64,000 nt of DNA from Pontibacter sp. FD36 (GCF_015686655.1 NZ_JADPMP010000014.1:62001-126000); one strand, 5' to 3'. Positions 24,416-33,686 are shown, counted from the first letter of the stretch. A program made the numbers and translations. Notes: generated from the sequence alone by a model not told the origin.

Positions 24416-25378
24416 ATGATTAAAGCAGCCAAAGTGGTTTTGGGGCTCGGACTAGTTGCGCTTGCAGCTTGCGGCGGTAACCCTGAAACGAAACGCGACA
24501 CCTCAACGACTGGTACCATCGGCATAAGTGTAGATGAGACCTTCCAACCTATTATAGAAAGCCAGGTAAGCACATTTGAAGGTATCTACAAATACGCCAA
24601 TATAAATGCGCAGTACAAGGCAGAGGGTAAGGTATTTGATGACCTGATCAATGACAGTACGCGAATCGCAATTGTATCGCGCAAAATGACTGATCAAGAG
24701 AAAGAAGTATTTGATCAGCGAAAGATTACCCCCAGGTATACTAGAATCGCCATTGATGCCGTTGCACTTATTGTTAACAACAAAAATCAGGATACCCTCC
24801 TGACCATGAGTGAACTGCGGGACATCTTTACAGGAAATATTACCAGTTGGAAGCAGTTAAACCCAAAAAGCAGTTTGCGAGACATTGCCATTGTGTTTGA
24901 CAACAATAATTCCAGTACAGCAAGGTACATGCGTGATACCCTGATGGCAGGCCAACCGTTGCCTACTACAGCCTCCGCTAGTAACTCCCACCCTGCACTG
25001 ATAGACTATGTTGCAAAGAACGAGAATGCAATTGGGGTAATTGGTGTGAACTGGATAAGCGACCGCGATGATACAACTTCGCTTAATTTTCTAAGCCAGG
25101 TAAAGGTAGTAGGAGTAAGTGCCGAAGATAACCCGGTAACAACAGATAGTTATTTTCAGCCGTACCAGGCTTACATTGCACAGGGAGAATATCCGCTCAG
25201 AAGGTTCTGGTATATCATTAGTACTGAGGGCCGTGCGGGTCTTGGCACAGGTTTTGCATCCTATGTAGCAAGTGACCGCGGACAACGTATTATATTAAAG
25301 TCAGGCCTGGTGCCTGCCACTATGCCAGTACGTATAGTGGGCTTTAATAATAGAGCGAGTAAATTCAGACAGGATTAA
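24416..25378 (+). CDS. PstS-like substrate-binding lipoprotein
   Basis: A 320-residue protein with a lipoprotein signal (VVLGLGLVALAAC, Cys19). The body is a type II periplasmic-binding domain of the PstS family. Phosphate-binding-like segments are present: SRKMTDQEKEVF, IAIDAVALIVN, LRDIFTGNITSWKQL, and NSSTARYMRD where the SGT loop of PstS lies. No PstC, PstA, PstB or PhoU gene accompanies it. It instead follows ExbBD/TonB genes and precedes a TPR gene, so the name phosphate transporter may mislead. A role in the cell-envelope machinery powered by ExbBD is equally plausible. The start is the ATG one base after the previous stop. Confidence 0.82.
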   Translation: MIKAAKVVLGLGLVALAACGGNPETKRDTSTTGTIGISVDETFQPIIESQVSTFEGIYKYANINAQYKAEGKVFDDLINDSTRIAIVSRKMTDQEKEVFDQRKITPRYTRIAIDAVALIVNNKNQDTLLTMSELRDIFTGNITSWKQLNPKSSLRDIAIVFDNNNSSTARYMRDTLMAGQPLPTTASASNSHPALIDYVAKNENAIGVIGVNWISDRDDTTSLNFLSQVKVVGVSAEDNPVTTDSYFQPYQAYIAQGEYPLRRFWYIISTEGRAGLGTGFASYVASDRGQRIILKSGLVPATMPVRIVGFNNRASKFRQD

Positions 25379-25419
25379 CCATTACAAACAATAATAACAC
25401 AACCTAAATTAAACTAACA

Positions 25420-27024
25420 ATGACAAATAACTGGAAATATGCTTTGCTGGTAGCTGCCATGTTCCCTACAGCAGCGGCATTTGCGCAGTCTGGCGATCAG
25501 GGCCGTAAAGCGGTTGACCTGGGGCGCTATCAGGAGGCTAAGTCTATTTATAAATCTCAGTTGAACAATAAGAACGCTGACAATGCTTATTTCGGACTGG
25601 GCGATGTATACCTTCGTTCTGAGAACGTAGACTCAGCAGCCTACTACTTTAACCAAGGTTTGGCTAAAAACTCTAAGTCTGCTATCAACATGGTAGGACT
25701 TGGCAAAGTAGAAATGGCCAAAGGCAATCGTGTTGGCGCTGAGAAGCATTTTGCTGATGCTATGAAGCGTGGCAAAAAGGATTCACACGTACTTGCCAGT
25801 ATCGGTGAAGCTTATCTGATGGCTCCGGAAGCAACTGAGCAGGATTATAATAAAGCAATTGAGTACCTGAAGCAGGCAGTTGAGCGTGATAAGAATAATG
25901 CTGAGGCATATCTCCTGATGGGTGATGCTTATCTGAAGCTGGGCAATGGTGGTCAGGCTATGACTAGCTATGACAATGCTATTCGTATCAACGACAAGTC
26001 ACCAAAAGCTCACTTAAGAAGAGGCCAGCTTTATACTAGCTCGCGAAACTACAATGAAGCGGAAGAAGCGTATAAGAAGGCTATTGAACTAGATCCAAAC
26101 TATGCACCTGCATACAGCGATCTGGGCGAGCTTTATTACTTTGCCGGTCAGTATGACAGAGCACTGTCTACTTTCAAGCAGTTTGTAGACATGTCTGAGA
26201 ACACGCCTGCAACTCGTGCTAAGTATGCCTCTTTCCTATTTCTGACAAAAGATTATGAAGGTACGCTGCGTGAAGTACAGGAAGTACTGAAAACAGAGCC
26301 TAACAACAAGACGATGAACCGTCTGTTGGCCTACTCATACCTTGAGCTTGGCAAGCCTGAAGAAGCTTTGAAGGCGATGGAAAACTACCTGAGCACGGTA
26401 GATCAGAATAGCCTGATTGCAAGCGACTACGAGTACTATGGCAGAATCCTAGCCAGAAACAACCAGCCTGCAAAAGCTGTTGAGAACCTGGAGAAAGCTA
26501 TTGCTTTAGAACCTACTAAACCAGAGCTTTATTACGACCTGGCTAATATGTATGCGCGCGAGAAGCAGTTTGACAAAGCTGTAGAGGTTTACAACAGAAA
26601 GCAGGAGAAATTAGGAGCTTCTAATACTGACTACTTCCACCTGGGTAATGCTTACATGATGGCAGAGCAGTATGACAAGGCTGACGAGACTTATAAGAAG
26701 ATCACAGACGCTAACCCTACTTATGCTTATGCACACCTGTGGAGAGCCCGTGCGCAGTCTAACCTAGACCCTGAAACAGAGCAAGGTTTAGCGAAGCCTC
26801 ACTACGAAGAGTTCATCAAACTTACCAACGGTGAGAAAGAGAAGTATAAGAAGGAGTTAATCGAAGCTAATACTTACCTGGGCTATTATTTCTACCTGAA
26901 GGGTGAGCGTGAAAACGCTATCAAACACTGGACAGAGGTAAAAACACTGGACCCAACCAATACACAGGCTGAAACAGCCTTGGCTGAGATCAACAAGACT
27001 CCCTCTCAAAAAAAGAGACGTTAA
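25420..27024 (+). CDS. Exported tetratricopeptide-repeat protein
   Basis: A 534-residue protein. A signal peptide (ALLVAAMFPTAAAFAQ, cleavage near residue 22) is followed by about ten TPR units covering nearly all of the mature chain, clearest at KAIELDPNYAPAYSDLGELY, and ending in a basic tail (TPSQKKRR). It would be a periplasmic scaffold for protein-protein contacts. It lies 41 bases after the PstS-like gene and completes the cluster before a perfect hairpin. Codon use is rich in GCT, CTG and GAA, similar to the ExbBD genes and suggestive of high expression. Confidence 0.88.
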   Translation: MTNNWKYALLVAAMFPTAAAFAQSGDQGRKAVDLGRYQEAKSIYKSQLNNKNADNAYFGLGDVYLRSENVDSAAYYFNQGLAKNSKSAINMVGLGKVEMAKGNRVGAEKHFADAMKRGKKDSHVLASIGEAYLMAPEATEQDYNKAIEYLKQAVERDKNNAEAYLLMGDAYLKLGNGGQAMTSYDNAIRINDKSPKAHLRRGQLYTSSRNYNEAEEAYKKAIELDPNYAPAYSDLGELYYFAGQYDRALSTFKQFVDMSENTPATRAKYASFLFLTKDYEGTLREVQEVLKTEPNNKTMNRLLAYSYLELGKPEEALKAMENYLSTVDQNSLIASDYEYYGRILARNNQPAKAVENLEKAIALEPTKPELYYDLANMYAREKQFDKAVEVYNRKQEKLGASNTDYFHLGNAYMMAEQYDKADETYKKITDANPTYAYAHLWRARAQSNLDPETEQGLAKPHYEEFIKLTNGEKEKYKKELIEANTYLGYYFYLKGERENAIKHWTEVKTLDPTNTQAETALAEINKTPSQKKRR

Positions 27025-27044
27025 TCTTAACTCTTAATTAATAT

Positions 27045-27080
27045 ACAAAAAGCCCGCTCCTGTTGGAGCGGGCTTTTTGT
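27045..27080. terminator. Bidirectional terminator, 16-bp perfect hairpin
   Basis: ACAAAAAGCCCGCTCC and its perfect complement surround the loop TGTT. It lies between the convergent TPR and RluD genes. The inner stem AGCCCGCTCC recurs in the feoB terminator at 55244-55273. Confidence 0.93.
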
Positions 27081-27116
27081 ATGTCTATACCTAATGAAAA
27101 AGGTGATCCTTATACC

Positions 27117-28154
27117 TTACTGATTTTCGTATAGTGACCACTTTTCGAGTGCGGCCTGAAAATCATCCGGCAGCTCAGAATTGAATTGTATAAACTCCTT
27201 TGTAGTTGGATGAATAAAGCCTAGTGACTTGGCATGCAGCGCTTGCCGGGGCATCAACTTAAAAGCGTTCTCAACGAATGTCTTATAAGAGCCGGTTGGC
27301 ATGCCCTGCAATATCTTATCCCCTCCGTAGGTAGCATCTGAGAACAAAGGGTGGCCCAAGTACTTCATATGCGCTCTTATCTGGTGTGTCCGACCTGTCT
27401 CCAGGTTGCACTGCACCAGCGACACATACTTATACTTTTGCAGCACCTTATAATGGGTCACAGCATGCTTTCCAAACTCTCCGTTAGGGTATACGGTCAT
27501 CACTCTTCTATCCTTTGCACTACGCCCTACATGACCTACTATGGTGCCTTCATCCTGCTTGGGCACACCCCACACTAATGCGTAGTAGGTGCGTTCAATT
27601 GTGTGCTTAAAAAACTGCTTTGCTAGAAAAGCCATGCTGTACTCTGTTTTCGCTATCACAAGCAAGCCTGATGTGTCTTTATCAATGCGATGCACAAGAC
27701 CAGGGCGGCCCTCTCCGTTGCGGGTAGTCGGCAATTGCTGTAGGTGATAGGTAAGCGCATTCACCAGCGTCCCTGACCAGTTATTAAAGCCTGGATGTAC
27801 CACCATACCTGGCTCCTTGTTGATGATGAGCAGTTCCTCATCTTCATACATGATGTTGATCGGAATATCCTCCGGAATGATCTCGGTATCACGAGGAGGT
27901 GTAGCCAACGTAATGGTGATCACATCCAGCGGTTTCACCTTATAGCTTACCTTTACAGGCTTTTGGTTCACCTGTACTGATTCGGAGCGTATAGCGCCCT
28001 GCAACTTATTACGGGTCACATTAGGCAGCCGATCCATCAGAAACTTATCGATGCGCAGCAGCGCCTGTCCTTTATCCACCACAATGCGGTGGTGCTCATA
28101 TAATTCGTCCGAATCCTCTATACTGTCTTGCTCTTCTTCTTCAAAGTCAATCAC
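27117..28154 (-). CDS. RluA/RluD-family pseudouridine synthase
   Basis: A protein of 345 residues from a GTG at 28154. An N-terminal S4 RNA-binding domain (LRIDKFLMDRLPNVTRNKL) precedes the catalytic domain with HRIDKDTSGLLVIAK, whose Asp is the nucleophile. LETGRTHQIRAHMKYLGHP is the second family motif. RluD-type enzymes make pseudouridines in helix 69 of 23S rRNA. The frame is open to an ATG at 28220, but the extra 22 codons would run through the terminator hairpin of the preceding OmpH gene (28176-28210) and have no family resemblance. I therefore chose the GTG, with moderate certainty. Confidence 0.9.
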   Translation of the reverse strand: MIDFEEEEQDSIEDSDELYEHHRIVVDKGQALLRIDKFLMDRLPNVTRNKLQGAIRSESVQVNQKPVKVSYKVKPLDVITITLATPPRDTEIIPEDIPINIMYEDEELLIINKEPGMVVHPGFNNWSGTLVNALTYHLQQLPTTRNGEGRPGLVHRIDKDTSGLLVIAKTEYSMAFLAKQFFKHTIERTYYALVWGVPKQDEGTIVGHVGRSAKDRRVMTVYPNGEFGKHAVTHYKVLQKYKYVSLVQCNLETGRTHQIRAHMKYLGHPLFSDATYGGDKILQGMPTGSYKTFVENAFKLMPRQALHAKSLGFIHPTTKEFIQFNSELPDDFQAALEKWSLYENQ

Positions 28155-28175
28155 GGTACTGGCTTTAGGTATAAA

Positions 28176-28210
28176 CAAAAAGAAAGCCGAAGTATAGAAC
28201 ATCGGCTTTC
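28176..28210 (-). terminator. Terminator after the OmpH/Skp pair
   Basis: GAAAGCCGA pairs with TCGGCTTTC around an 11-base loop, followed on the minus strand by five T. It ends the uppS-bamA-ompH-ompH transcript and separates rluD. Confidence 0.78.
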
Positions 28211-28233
28211 CTGAACTCACAAAGGAGTATTAC

Positions 28234-28839
28234 TTATTTTTTCTTCTTGGCTGGTGTTGTAGTAGTTGGCTTAGCGGCAGCTGGCTGCTGCTGTGGCTGG
28301 GCCTGCTGTGCTGCTGGCTGCTTGTTAGGATCCACACCCAGCTTCTTGAACACCAGGTTGTTGATGTTGCCGCTGTCAGGACCTTCCAAAATTGCCTGCT
28401 CACTCAGGATATAGAGGTAACCGTTCTCCTTCGCTACGTCTTTGATCGCGTTCTCGATCTTTACAAGTACAGGCTGAATCAGTGACTGCTCTTTCTCACG
28501 AATAGACATCTGAGCATCGTACTGGAACTTCTGGATTGACTGCTCCAGGTTCACCAGCTCACGCTCTTTGTCTTCGCGCACTACTTTGTCCATAGTGGAG
28601 GCGCCTTTCTGATAAGCCTGCAGTTTGTTGTTATACTCAGTCTCTTTAGTTGCAAACTGCTCCTGTAGTTTCTGGCCGTAAGTTTCCAACTCTTTCTGCA
28701 TGGCTGTTCTTTCCGGCATCTTGCTCAGAATCTCTTCCACGTTAGCATAACCTATCTTAGTTGCCTGCTCGTTTGTCTGCGCAAAAGATGCGAAGCTGAT
28801 AAAGAAAAACGCTACTACTAAAAATTTGATTTTGTTCAT
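28234..28839 (-). CDS. OmpH/Skp-family periplasmic chaperone, second copy
   Basis: A 201-residue OmpH protein. The signal peptide (KFLVVAFFFISFASFAQ) is followed by the OmpH start GYANVEEILSKMPERTAMQK and a long charged helical hairpin that in Skp forms the tentacles gripping unfolded outer-membrane proteins. The C-terminal tail after residue 170 is Gln/Pro/Ala-rich (NKQPAAQQAQPQQQP) and ends KKKK, probably disordered. It follows a longer OmpH paralogue and BamA, matching a role in delivering barrels to the Bam complex. Confidence 0.9.
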   Translation of the reverse strand: MNKIKFLVVAFFFISFASFAQTNEQATKIGYANVEEILSKMPERTAMQKELETYGQKLQEQFATKETEYNNKLQAYQKGASTMDKVVREDKERELVNLEQSIQKFQYDAQMSIREKEQSLIQPVLVKIENAIKDVAKENGYLYILSEQAILEGPDSGNINNLVFKKLGVDPNKQPAAQQAQPQQQPAAAKPTTTTPAKKKK

Positions 28840-28870
28840 GATTGGATGGTTAATTTGTTATTCTTGTTGT

Positions 28871-29533
28871 TTAGTTGTTTGACTTCTTTTTTGTTGGAGG
28901 TGTCTTTTGCTTATTCTGCTGCGTCTGATTCTCCTCGTTTTCTATACCTGTTTCAGGTAAGCTATTGGGGTCATCTACCAGTGCATCTGTCGGCTGCTTA
29001 CCCGGCACATTCTGCTTGTCGGTAGCAAGTCCCAGTTCTTCCAGCACATACTCTGTGTAATCATGTACCGGATTGGTATAGATCATGATCAGATCTCCCG
29101 ACTTATCAAATACCGTCTGCAGGCCTCTTGCCTTTGCGACTTTCTCAACTGCCGTGAAAACTTCGTCCTGAATAGGTCTAATCAAATCCTGACGTCGCTT
29201 AAACATCATACCTTCAAAACCGAATACCTTGCGCTGATACTCCCGCACTTCATTCTCTTTGCGGGAAATCTCAGCCTGGCGCTTCTTCTTCATTTCTTCT
29301 GTCAGAAGCACTTCCTCGGCTTTAAAGTCTTCCTTCATCTTCTCAACTGCCTGGTACATCCCTTCGATCTCCTTCTGCCAGGCCGTACTTTGCTTGTCTA
29401 GCTCCACCTGTGCTTTGGCGTATGCCGGCATCTTGCTCAGAATGAAGTTAGAATCAATATAGCCAAACTTCTGCGCCTGTGAAACAGTCGATAGGAAAAA
29501 CCCGGCTAAAAAGATGAACAAAAACTTTTTCAT
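28871..29533 (-). CDS. OmpH/Skp-family periplasmic chaperone, first copy
   Basis: A 220-residue OmpH protein with a signal peptide (FLFIFLAGFFLSTVSQAQ). The opening FGYIDSNFILSKMPAYAKAQ and a long coiled region rich in Lys and Glu mark the Skp fold. The C-terminal tail (from about residue 180) is polar and low in complexity, ending TKKKSNN. It starts 9 bases after the bamA stop and 31 bases before the second OmpH gene. The two copies resemble each other mainly at the start of the mature chain. Confidence 0.9.
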   Translation of the reverse strand: MKKFLFIFLAGFFLSTVSQAQKFGYIDSNFILSKMPAYAKAQVELDKQSTAWQKEIEGMYQAVEKMKEDFKAEEVLLTEEMKKKRQAEISRKENEVREYQRKVFGFEGMMFKRRQDLIRPIQDEVFTAVEKVAKARGLQTVFDKSGDLIMIYTNPVHDYTEYVLEELGLATDKQNVPGKQPTDALVDDPNSLPETGIENEENQTQQNKQKTPPTKKKSNN

Positions 29534-29542
29534 ACTAATTCA

Positions 29543-32032
29543 TTATCGTATCTGCTGCCCGATCATGAAGTGGAACTGACCACGCTTCATCTCCGGACGT
29601 CCTGGCACATCATCAAATCTCCAGCCGTAGTCGAACCCTAACAGACCGAAGGCTGCCATGAAGATACGCACACCCACACCACCTGAGCGATAAAGCTTAA
29701 ATGGATTGTAGCGGTCATAAGACCCAAAGCTGTTACCTGCTTCCAGGAATGTCAGGCCATAGATCGTAGCAGCTGGGTTAGGAGAGATAAGATATCTCGC
29801 CTCCATCACAAACTTATTATAAGCAACACCTCCTGTGTTGATCAACGCCTGATCCGGGTTATTGATTACAGACTCGTCATCATAACCACGCAGACCAATG
29901 TAATCAGTTCCTACAAAGATATTGGCACCACCTAAGCCGTTACCTCCTAATCTAAAACGCTCAAACGGACCAATACTTGTCTTCGAGTTGTAGTTGTTCA
30001 GGAAGCCAAAGTGGGCTCGTGTGTTCAATACCAAATTTCCTGCCAAATTCATGAAGAACGATGCGTCAAGCATCCATTTATTGAATTCAACATACTCAAA
30101 GTTATTGCGCTTCTCAGAAAACAGCGAATAAGGTGGCGTTAGGTTCACACTAAGAGCAATGTTAGAACCTCTGCGAGGGAATGTTGGGTTATCTATGCTT
30201 ACTCGCGCCAGTGTGTTATTCAACGATATACTGTTCGATACACCATTGTTAAAGCCACCAAACAGGTTGAAGTTTTTCAGGGTATAGCGGTTATAGCTCA
30301 GAGAGTGACTCAATTGGAAGAAGTTGTCTGGCCAATTCAAAGTACGGCCTAAGCTAAGTGCAGCACCATCTACATTCAGGCGACTATCCACATCGGCTCT
30401 TGGGTCGCGGCGGATGGTCTTGAATACACTCGCCGTAAGTGAGTTTCGCTTACGACCACCTAACCACGGCTCCGTGAATGAGAAGGAGTAGGACTGGTAG
30501 AAGCGGCCGTTGGCTTGCACGTTCAGGTTCAGACGCTGACCGTCGCCACTTGGAAGCGGTCTCCACTCCGACAGCTTCAGCAACTTACGTGTAGAGAAGT
30601 TGTTCAGGGTAAGACCGACTGTACCTACCGCGCCAATCGGGCCACCCCAACCTCCTGAAAGGCTGATTTGGTCATTCGGACGCTCCGATACGGTATAGTT
30701 AATATCTACAGTTCCTTCTTCCGGGTTCGGCATTGGGTTCAGGCCGATCGTTTCCGGATCAAAGTAACCTAGGTTTGCCAATTCGTTTCGGGAGCGGATC
30801 AAATCTTCGCGGCTGTACTTCTGACCAGGTAAGGTACGGATCTCACGAAGCACCACATGGTCACTCGTTTTTGTATTGCCCGTCACTGTCACTTTGCTGA
30901 TCGTCGCCTGCGGACCTTCTGACACACGCATCTCAATGTCGATAGAGTCACCTTCCACAGTCACCTCCACCGGATCAATGTTGAAGAACAGATAGCCGTC
31001 ATTTTGGTAAAGCGCAGAAACATCTATACCTGCAGGGTTATAGTTCAGGCGCTTATCAAGCTCCTGCTTGTTGTACACATCTCCCTTGTTTATACCGAGT
31101 ACACGGGTCAGGTAATCATCCTCGTACAGGTAGTTTCCGTTCCAGGTAATATTGCGGTAGTAGTAGCGGTTACCTTCATCAAGGGTGATCCGGATACCCA
31201 AACGGTCTTCACTTGTATTATACACCGTGTCTGATACGATGATGGCATCGCGATAGCCTTCTGAATTGTAGAAGTCTAGCAGGAGCTGCTTATCATTCTC
31301 GTATTCTGAGCGCTGGAATTTGGACGAGGTAAATATTTTATAGAAGCGTTTTTCTTTTGTCTTCTTCAGCTGGCGGCGTAGTTTTTTGTCGGCAAATGCT
31401 TCGTTGCCTTCAAAAATGATCTCAGAGATTTTTACTTTATCACCCCTGTCAATGTTGATGTTCAGCACGACACTGTTTGGCAGCAGAGAGTCAGGTCGCT
31501 GCACAATGTTGATCTTGGCGTTGAGGAAACTCTTTTCAGCGTAATACTTGCGGATAATGTTGCGTGTTTGGTTGAGCACAGCATCTGTTACCACCTTCCC
31601 TCTGATCAGGTTGATCTTCTCCCGAAGGGCATCCTGCTGCGATTTGTTGATACCATTGAACTCAAAGCGGGACAGACGCGGGCGTTCTTTCAGGTCAAAG
31701 TTCAGGAAGATCTGGTTGCCTTCGATGCGGGTTACGTATACGTCTACATCACCTAAGAGGCCCTGGTCCCACAACTTTTGAATAGCACGGCTTATGTCTT
31801 CGCCTGGTACCGTGATCTCATCGCCAATCTTAAGACCCGTAATACCAGTAAGCGCGGTAGGATCCAGGAATTTGATTCCCGTAAACTCAATGCCCCCAAT
31901 GCGGTACTGTTGGGGCTGACCGTAGTCAATCGTATTGCTCTGTGCTTGATTATTCAGAACTTGTGAAGAAGCTGTGCCTGTCATTAGCAGAAACACAAGC
32001 ACCCAGATGCATCTTGTCATTAATATGTTCAC
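29543..32032 (-). CDS. bamA: Outer membrane protein assembly factor BamA
   Basis: An 829-residue Omp85 protein. A signal peptide (VLVFLLMTGTASSQ) precedes five POTRA domains over about residues 45-440, recognisable by repeats such as ISEIIFEGNEAFADKKLRRQ and ISKVTVTGNTKTSDHVVLRE. The C-terminal half is a 16-strand barrel with LRGYDDESV (the conserved RGF/RGY loop) and ends in FHFMIGQQIR. It folds and inserts outer-membrane barrels. The start GTG overlaps the uppS stop by four bases, giving translational coupling. An internal ATG four codons on is an alternative start. It precedes the two OmpH chaperone genes. Confidence 0.95.
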   Translation of the reverse strand: MNILMTRCIWVLVFLLMTGTASSQVLNNQAQSNTIDYGQPQQYRIGGIEFTGIKFLDPTALTGITGLKIGDEITVPGEDISRAIQKLWDQGLLGDVDVYVTRIEGNQIFLNFDLKERPRLSRFEFNGINKSQQDALREKINLIRGKVVTDAVLNQTRNIIRKYYAEKSFLNAKINIVQRPDSLLPNSVVLNINIDRGDKVKISEIIFEGNEAFADKKLRRQLKKTKEKRFYKIFTSSKFQRSEYENDKQLLLDFYNSEGYRDAIIVSDTVYNTSEDRLGIRITLDEGNRYYYRNITWNGNYLYEDDYLTRVLGINKGDVYNKQELDKRLNYNPAGIDVSALYQNDGYLFFNIDPVEVTVEGDSIDIEMRVSEGPQATISKVTVTGNTKTSDHVVLREIRTLPGQKYSREDLIRSRNELANLGYFDPETIGLNPMPNPEEGTVDINYTVSERPNDQISLSGGWGGPIGAVGTVGLTLNNFSTRKLLKLSEWRPLPSGDGQRLNLNVQANGRFYQSYSFSFTEPWLGGRKRNSLTASVFKTIRRDPRADVDSRLNVDGAALSLGRTLNWPDNFFQLSHSLSYNRYTLKNFNLFGGFNNGVSNSISLNNTLARVSIDNPTFPRRGSNIALSVNLTPPYSLFSEKRNNFEYVEFNKWMLDASFFMNLAGNLVLNTRAHFGFLNNYNSKTSIGPFERFRLGGNGLGGANIFVGTDYIGLRGYDDESVINNPDQALINTGGVAYNKFVMEARYLISPNPAATIYGLTFLEAGNSFGSYDRYNPFKLYRSGGVGVRIFMAAFGLLGFDYGWRFDDVPGRPEMKRGQFHFMIGQQIR

Positions 32033-32772
32033 TTTGTTAGTTGTTCACTTGTCTTGCCAAAGCGGCGTTCTCTTCTCTGGAAAGCACATATAGCTTCGTA
32101 GAGGTGCTCTTTGCGGAAATCAGGCCAGAGTAGCTCTGTAATGTAGAGCTCTGTATAGGCCAGTTGCCAAAGCAAGAAATTGCTGATACGCTGCTCCCCA
32201 CTCGTACGAATCAATAATTCAGGATCAGGTATACCTGCCGTAGAGAGATACTGCGCAACAGTGGCCTCACTTATATCAGTTGGTGCTATAGTACCATGAC
32301 CCACTTCTACGGCAATTCGTTGCATGGCTTGTGCAATGTCCCAGCGACCGCTGTAGCTCAGGGCCAGCACCAGGGTCATGCGGCTGTTATCCTTTGTTAT
32401 CTCAATTGCTTCAAGCAATTCTTTCTGACAGGCTTTCGGCAGGCTTTCCGTATTTCCTATTGTCTGCAGCCGGATATTGTTCTTGTTCAGAGTAGCGGTC
32501 TCTTTTCTGATAGTAGACACCAGTAGTTGCATCAATGCGGAAACCTCTGTTGCCGGCCTCGACCAGTTCTCAGTAGAAAAGGCATACAGGGTTAGATATT
32601 CGACTCCCATCTCTGCTGCAGCCTCTACCGTTTCACGAACAGCCGTGATAGCACTCTGATGACCGAAAATTCGCAGGCCGCCACGTTTCTTTGCCCATCG
32701 TCCATTCCCGTCCATGATAACGGCAATGTGTCTTGGCAAATTGTCTAAATCTACTTGTTCCCTTAAATTCAT
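32029..32772 (-). CDS. uppS: Isoprenyl transferase (undecaprenyl diphosphate synthase)
   Basis: A 247-residue cis-prenyltransferase from the ATG at 32772. Signatures are IAVIMDGNGRWAKKRG with the diphosphate-binding Asp, LTLYAFSTENWSRP, and PELLIRTSGEQRISNFLLWQ near the C-terminus. It adds isopentenyl units to farnesyl diphosphate to make the lipid carrier for peptidoglycan and other envelope polymers. The frame extends seven codons further upstream, but MNLREQVDLDNLPRHIA is the usual start. It overlaps bamA by four bases, linking the lipid carrier and outer-membrane assembly in one operon. Confidence 0.95.
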   Translation of the reverse strand: MNLREQVDLDNLPRHIAVIMDGNGRWAKKRGGLRIFGHQSAITAVRETVEAAAEMGVEYLTLYAFSTENWSRPATEVSALMQLLVSTIRKETATLNKNNIRLQTIGNTESLPKACQKELLEAIEITKDNSRMTLVLALSYSGRWDIAQAMQRIAVEVGHGTIAPTDISEATVAQYLSTAGIPDPELLIRTSGEQRISNFLLWQLAYTELYITELLWPDFRKEHLYEAICAFQRRERRFGKTSEQLTK

Positions 32773-32832
32773 TAAACCACAATTTCCTTGCAAGTTACAA
32801 AAAGCAAGATAATTTAATGAAATTTTAGCGGG

Positions 32833-33639
32833 TTAATCTAGTATTCCGGCTTTGCGTTTGTAAACAGGGGGGCAGTTGAGTCGATATAGTGTGTAAGAAA
32901 GGCTTATACCGTTATAGAAGTACATATCTTTATCGAAGGGATTAGCATACGCCTTTGAGCCGCTCGCCCCCAGATCTGTAGCTAACAATCCAGATCCACT
33001 CTCTTGCAGATAGTCCAGGTTATCTGTAAACATAAATCGAGGGCCGAACTCCAGACCCAAATTCCAGTGCTTGCTTAGCGCATATTTCACCCCTACTCCA
33101 AAAGGAATGGTAACCGCAAATTTGTTATCGAATGGCTCCATCACATTGCCCTGGCGGGTAAGCTGGTGGTTAAAGTTGAGCAATGCGGCTCCTAAGAAGA
33201 AATAAGGCGATACGCGGTGCGGCTTACGAACATCTTCGTAGTAATCGAGAAAATTGTACTCTATACCTAGCGAAAACTCCAGCATACTTAGCTTCAACTC
33301 CGTGTCACGCCAATCGTGATGGGGAAGGTTTTGCGACTCATCCTTGAATGCCTTGTCGTTAAATATGCGATGGCTACCCATGAAGGCAGCCTTGAGCGTA
33401 ATAGGCGCTGAGATATCATGACGATAGAAGATCGTCATGGCAGGTTGGTTATTTAAAAAGCGGTAATTGGGTGATATCTCACCAACATAATTAGCTCCGC
33501 CTATACCGGCACCAATCTCACTGGTGGTCACAGGCTTGATCTGCTGCAGCTGAGCCTTAGCAGTATTGCATAAAAAGACGCTCCCAATTTGCAGTAGTAC
33601 ACAAATAAGGAGCGTCTGTCTGAATGTATTCAAAATCAT
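32833..33639 (-). CDS. DUF6089-type outer-membrane beta-barrel protein, second copy
   Basis: A 268-residue protein from the ATG at 33639. A signal peptide (LLICVLLQIGSVFLCNTAKAQ) is followed by SEIGAGIGGANYVGEISPNYRF, then alternating polar and hydrophobic strands typical of a small 8- to 10-strand barrel, with KYALSKHWNLGLEFGPRFMF near the end. It resembles the next upstream gene (shared GIGGANYVGEI / GASNYFGDL pattern and the RxTFTD/RFMFTDxLD segment), so they are tandem paralogues. The role is not known. The context between NAD kinase and UppS-BamA points to the outer membrane. Confidence 0.83.
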   Translation of the reverse strand: MILNTFRQTLLICVLLQIGSVFLCNTAKAQLQQIKPVTTSEIGAGIGGANYVGEISPNYRFLNNQPAMTIFYRHDISAPITLKAAFMGSHRIFNDKAFKDESQNLPHHDWRDTELKLSMLEFSLGIEYNFLDYYEDVRKPHRVSPYFFLGAALLNFNHQLTRQGNVMEPFDNKFAVTIPFGVGVKYALSKHWNLGLEFGPRFMFTDNLDYLQESGSGLLATDLGASGSKAYANPFDKDMYFYNGISLSYTLYRLNCPPVYKRKAGILD

Positions 33640-33686
33640 GTATTTTTTACGGAGTTTAGAAAAACAACGCACTATACTCCGTTATA

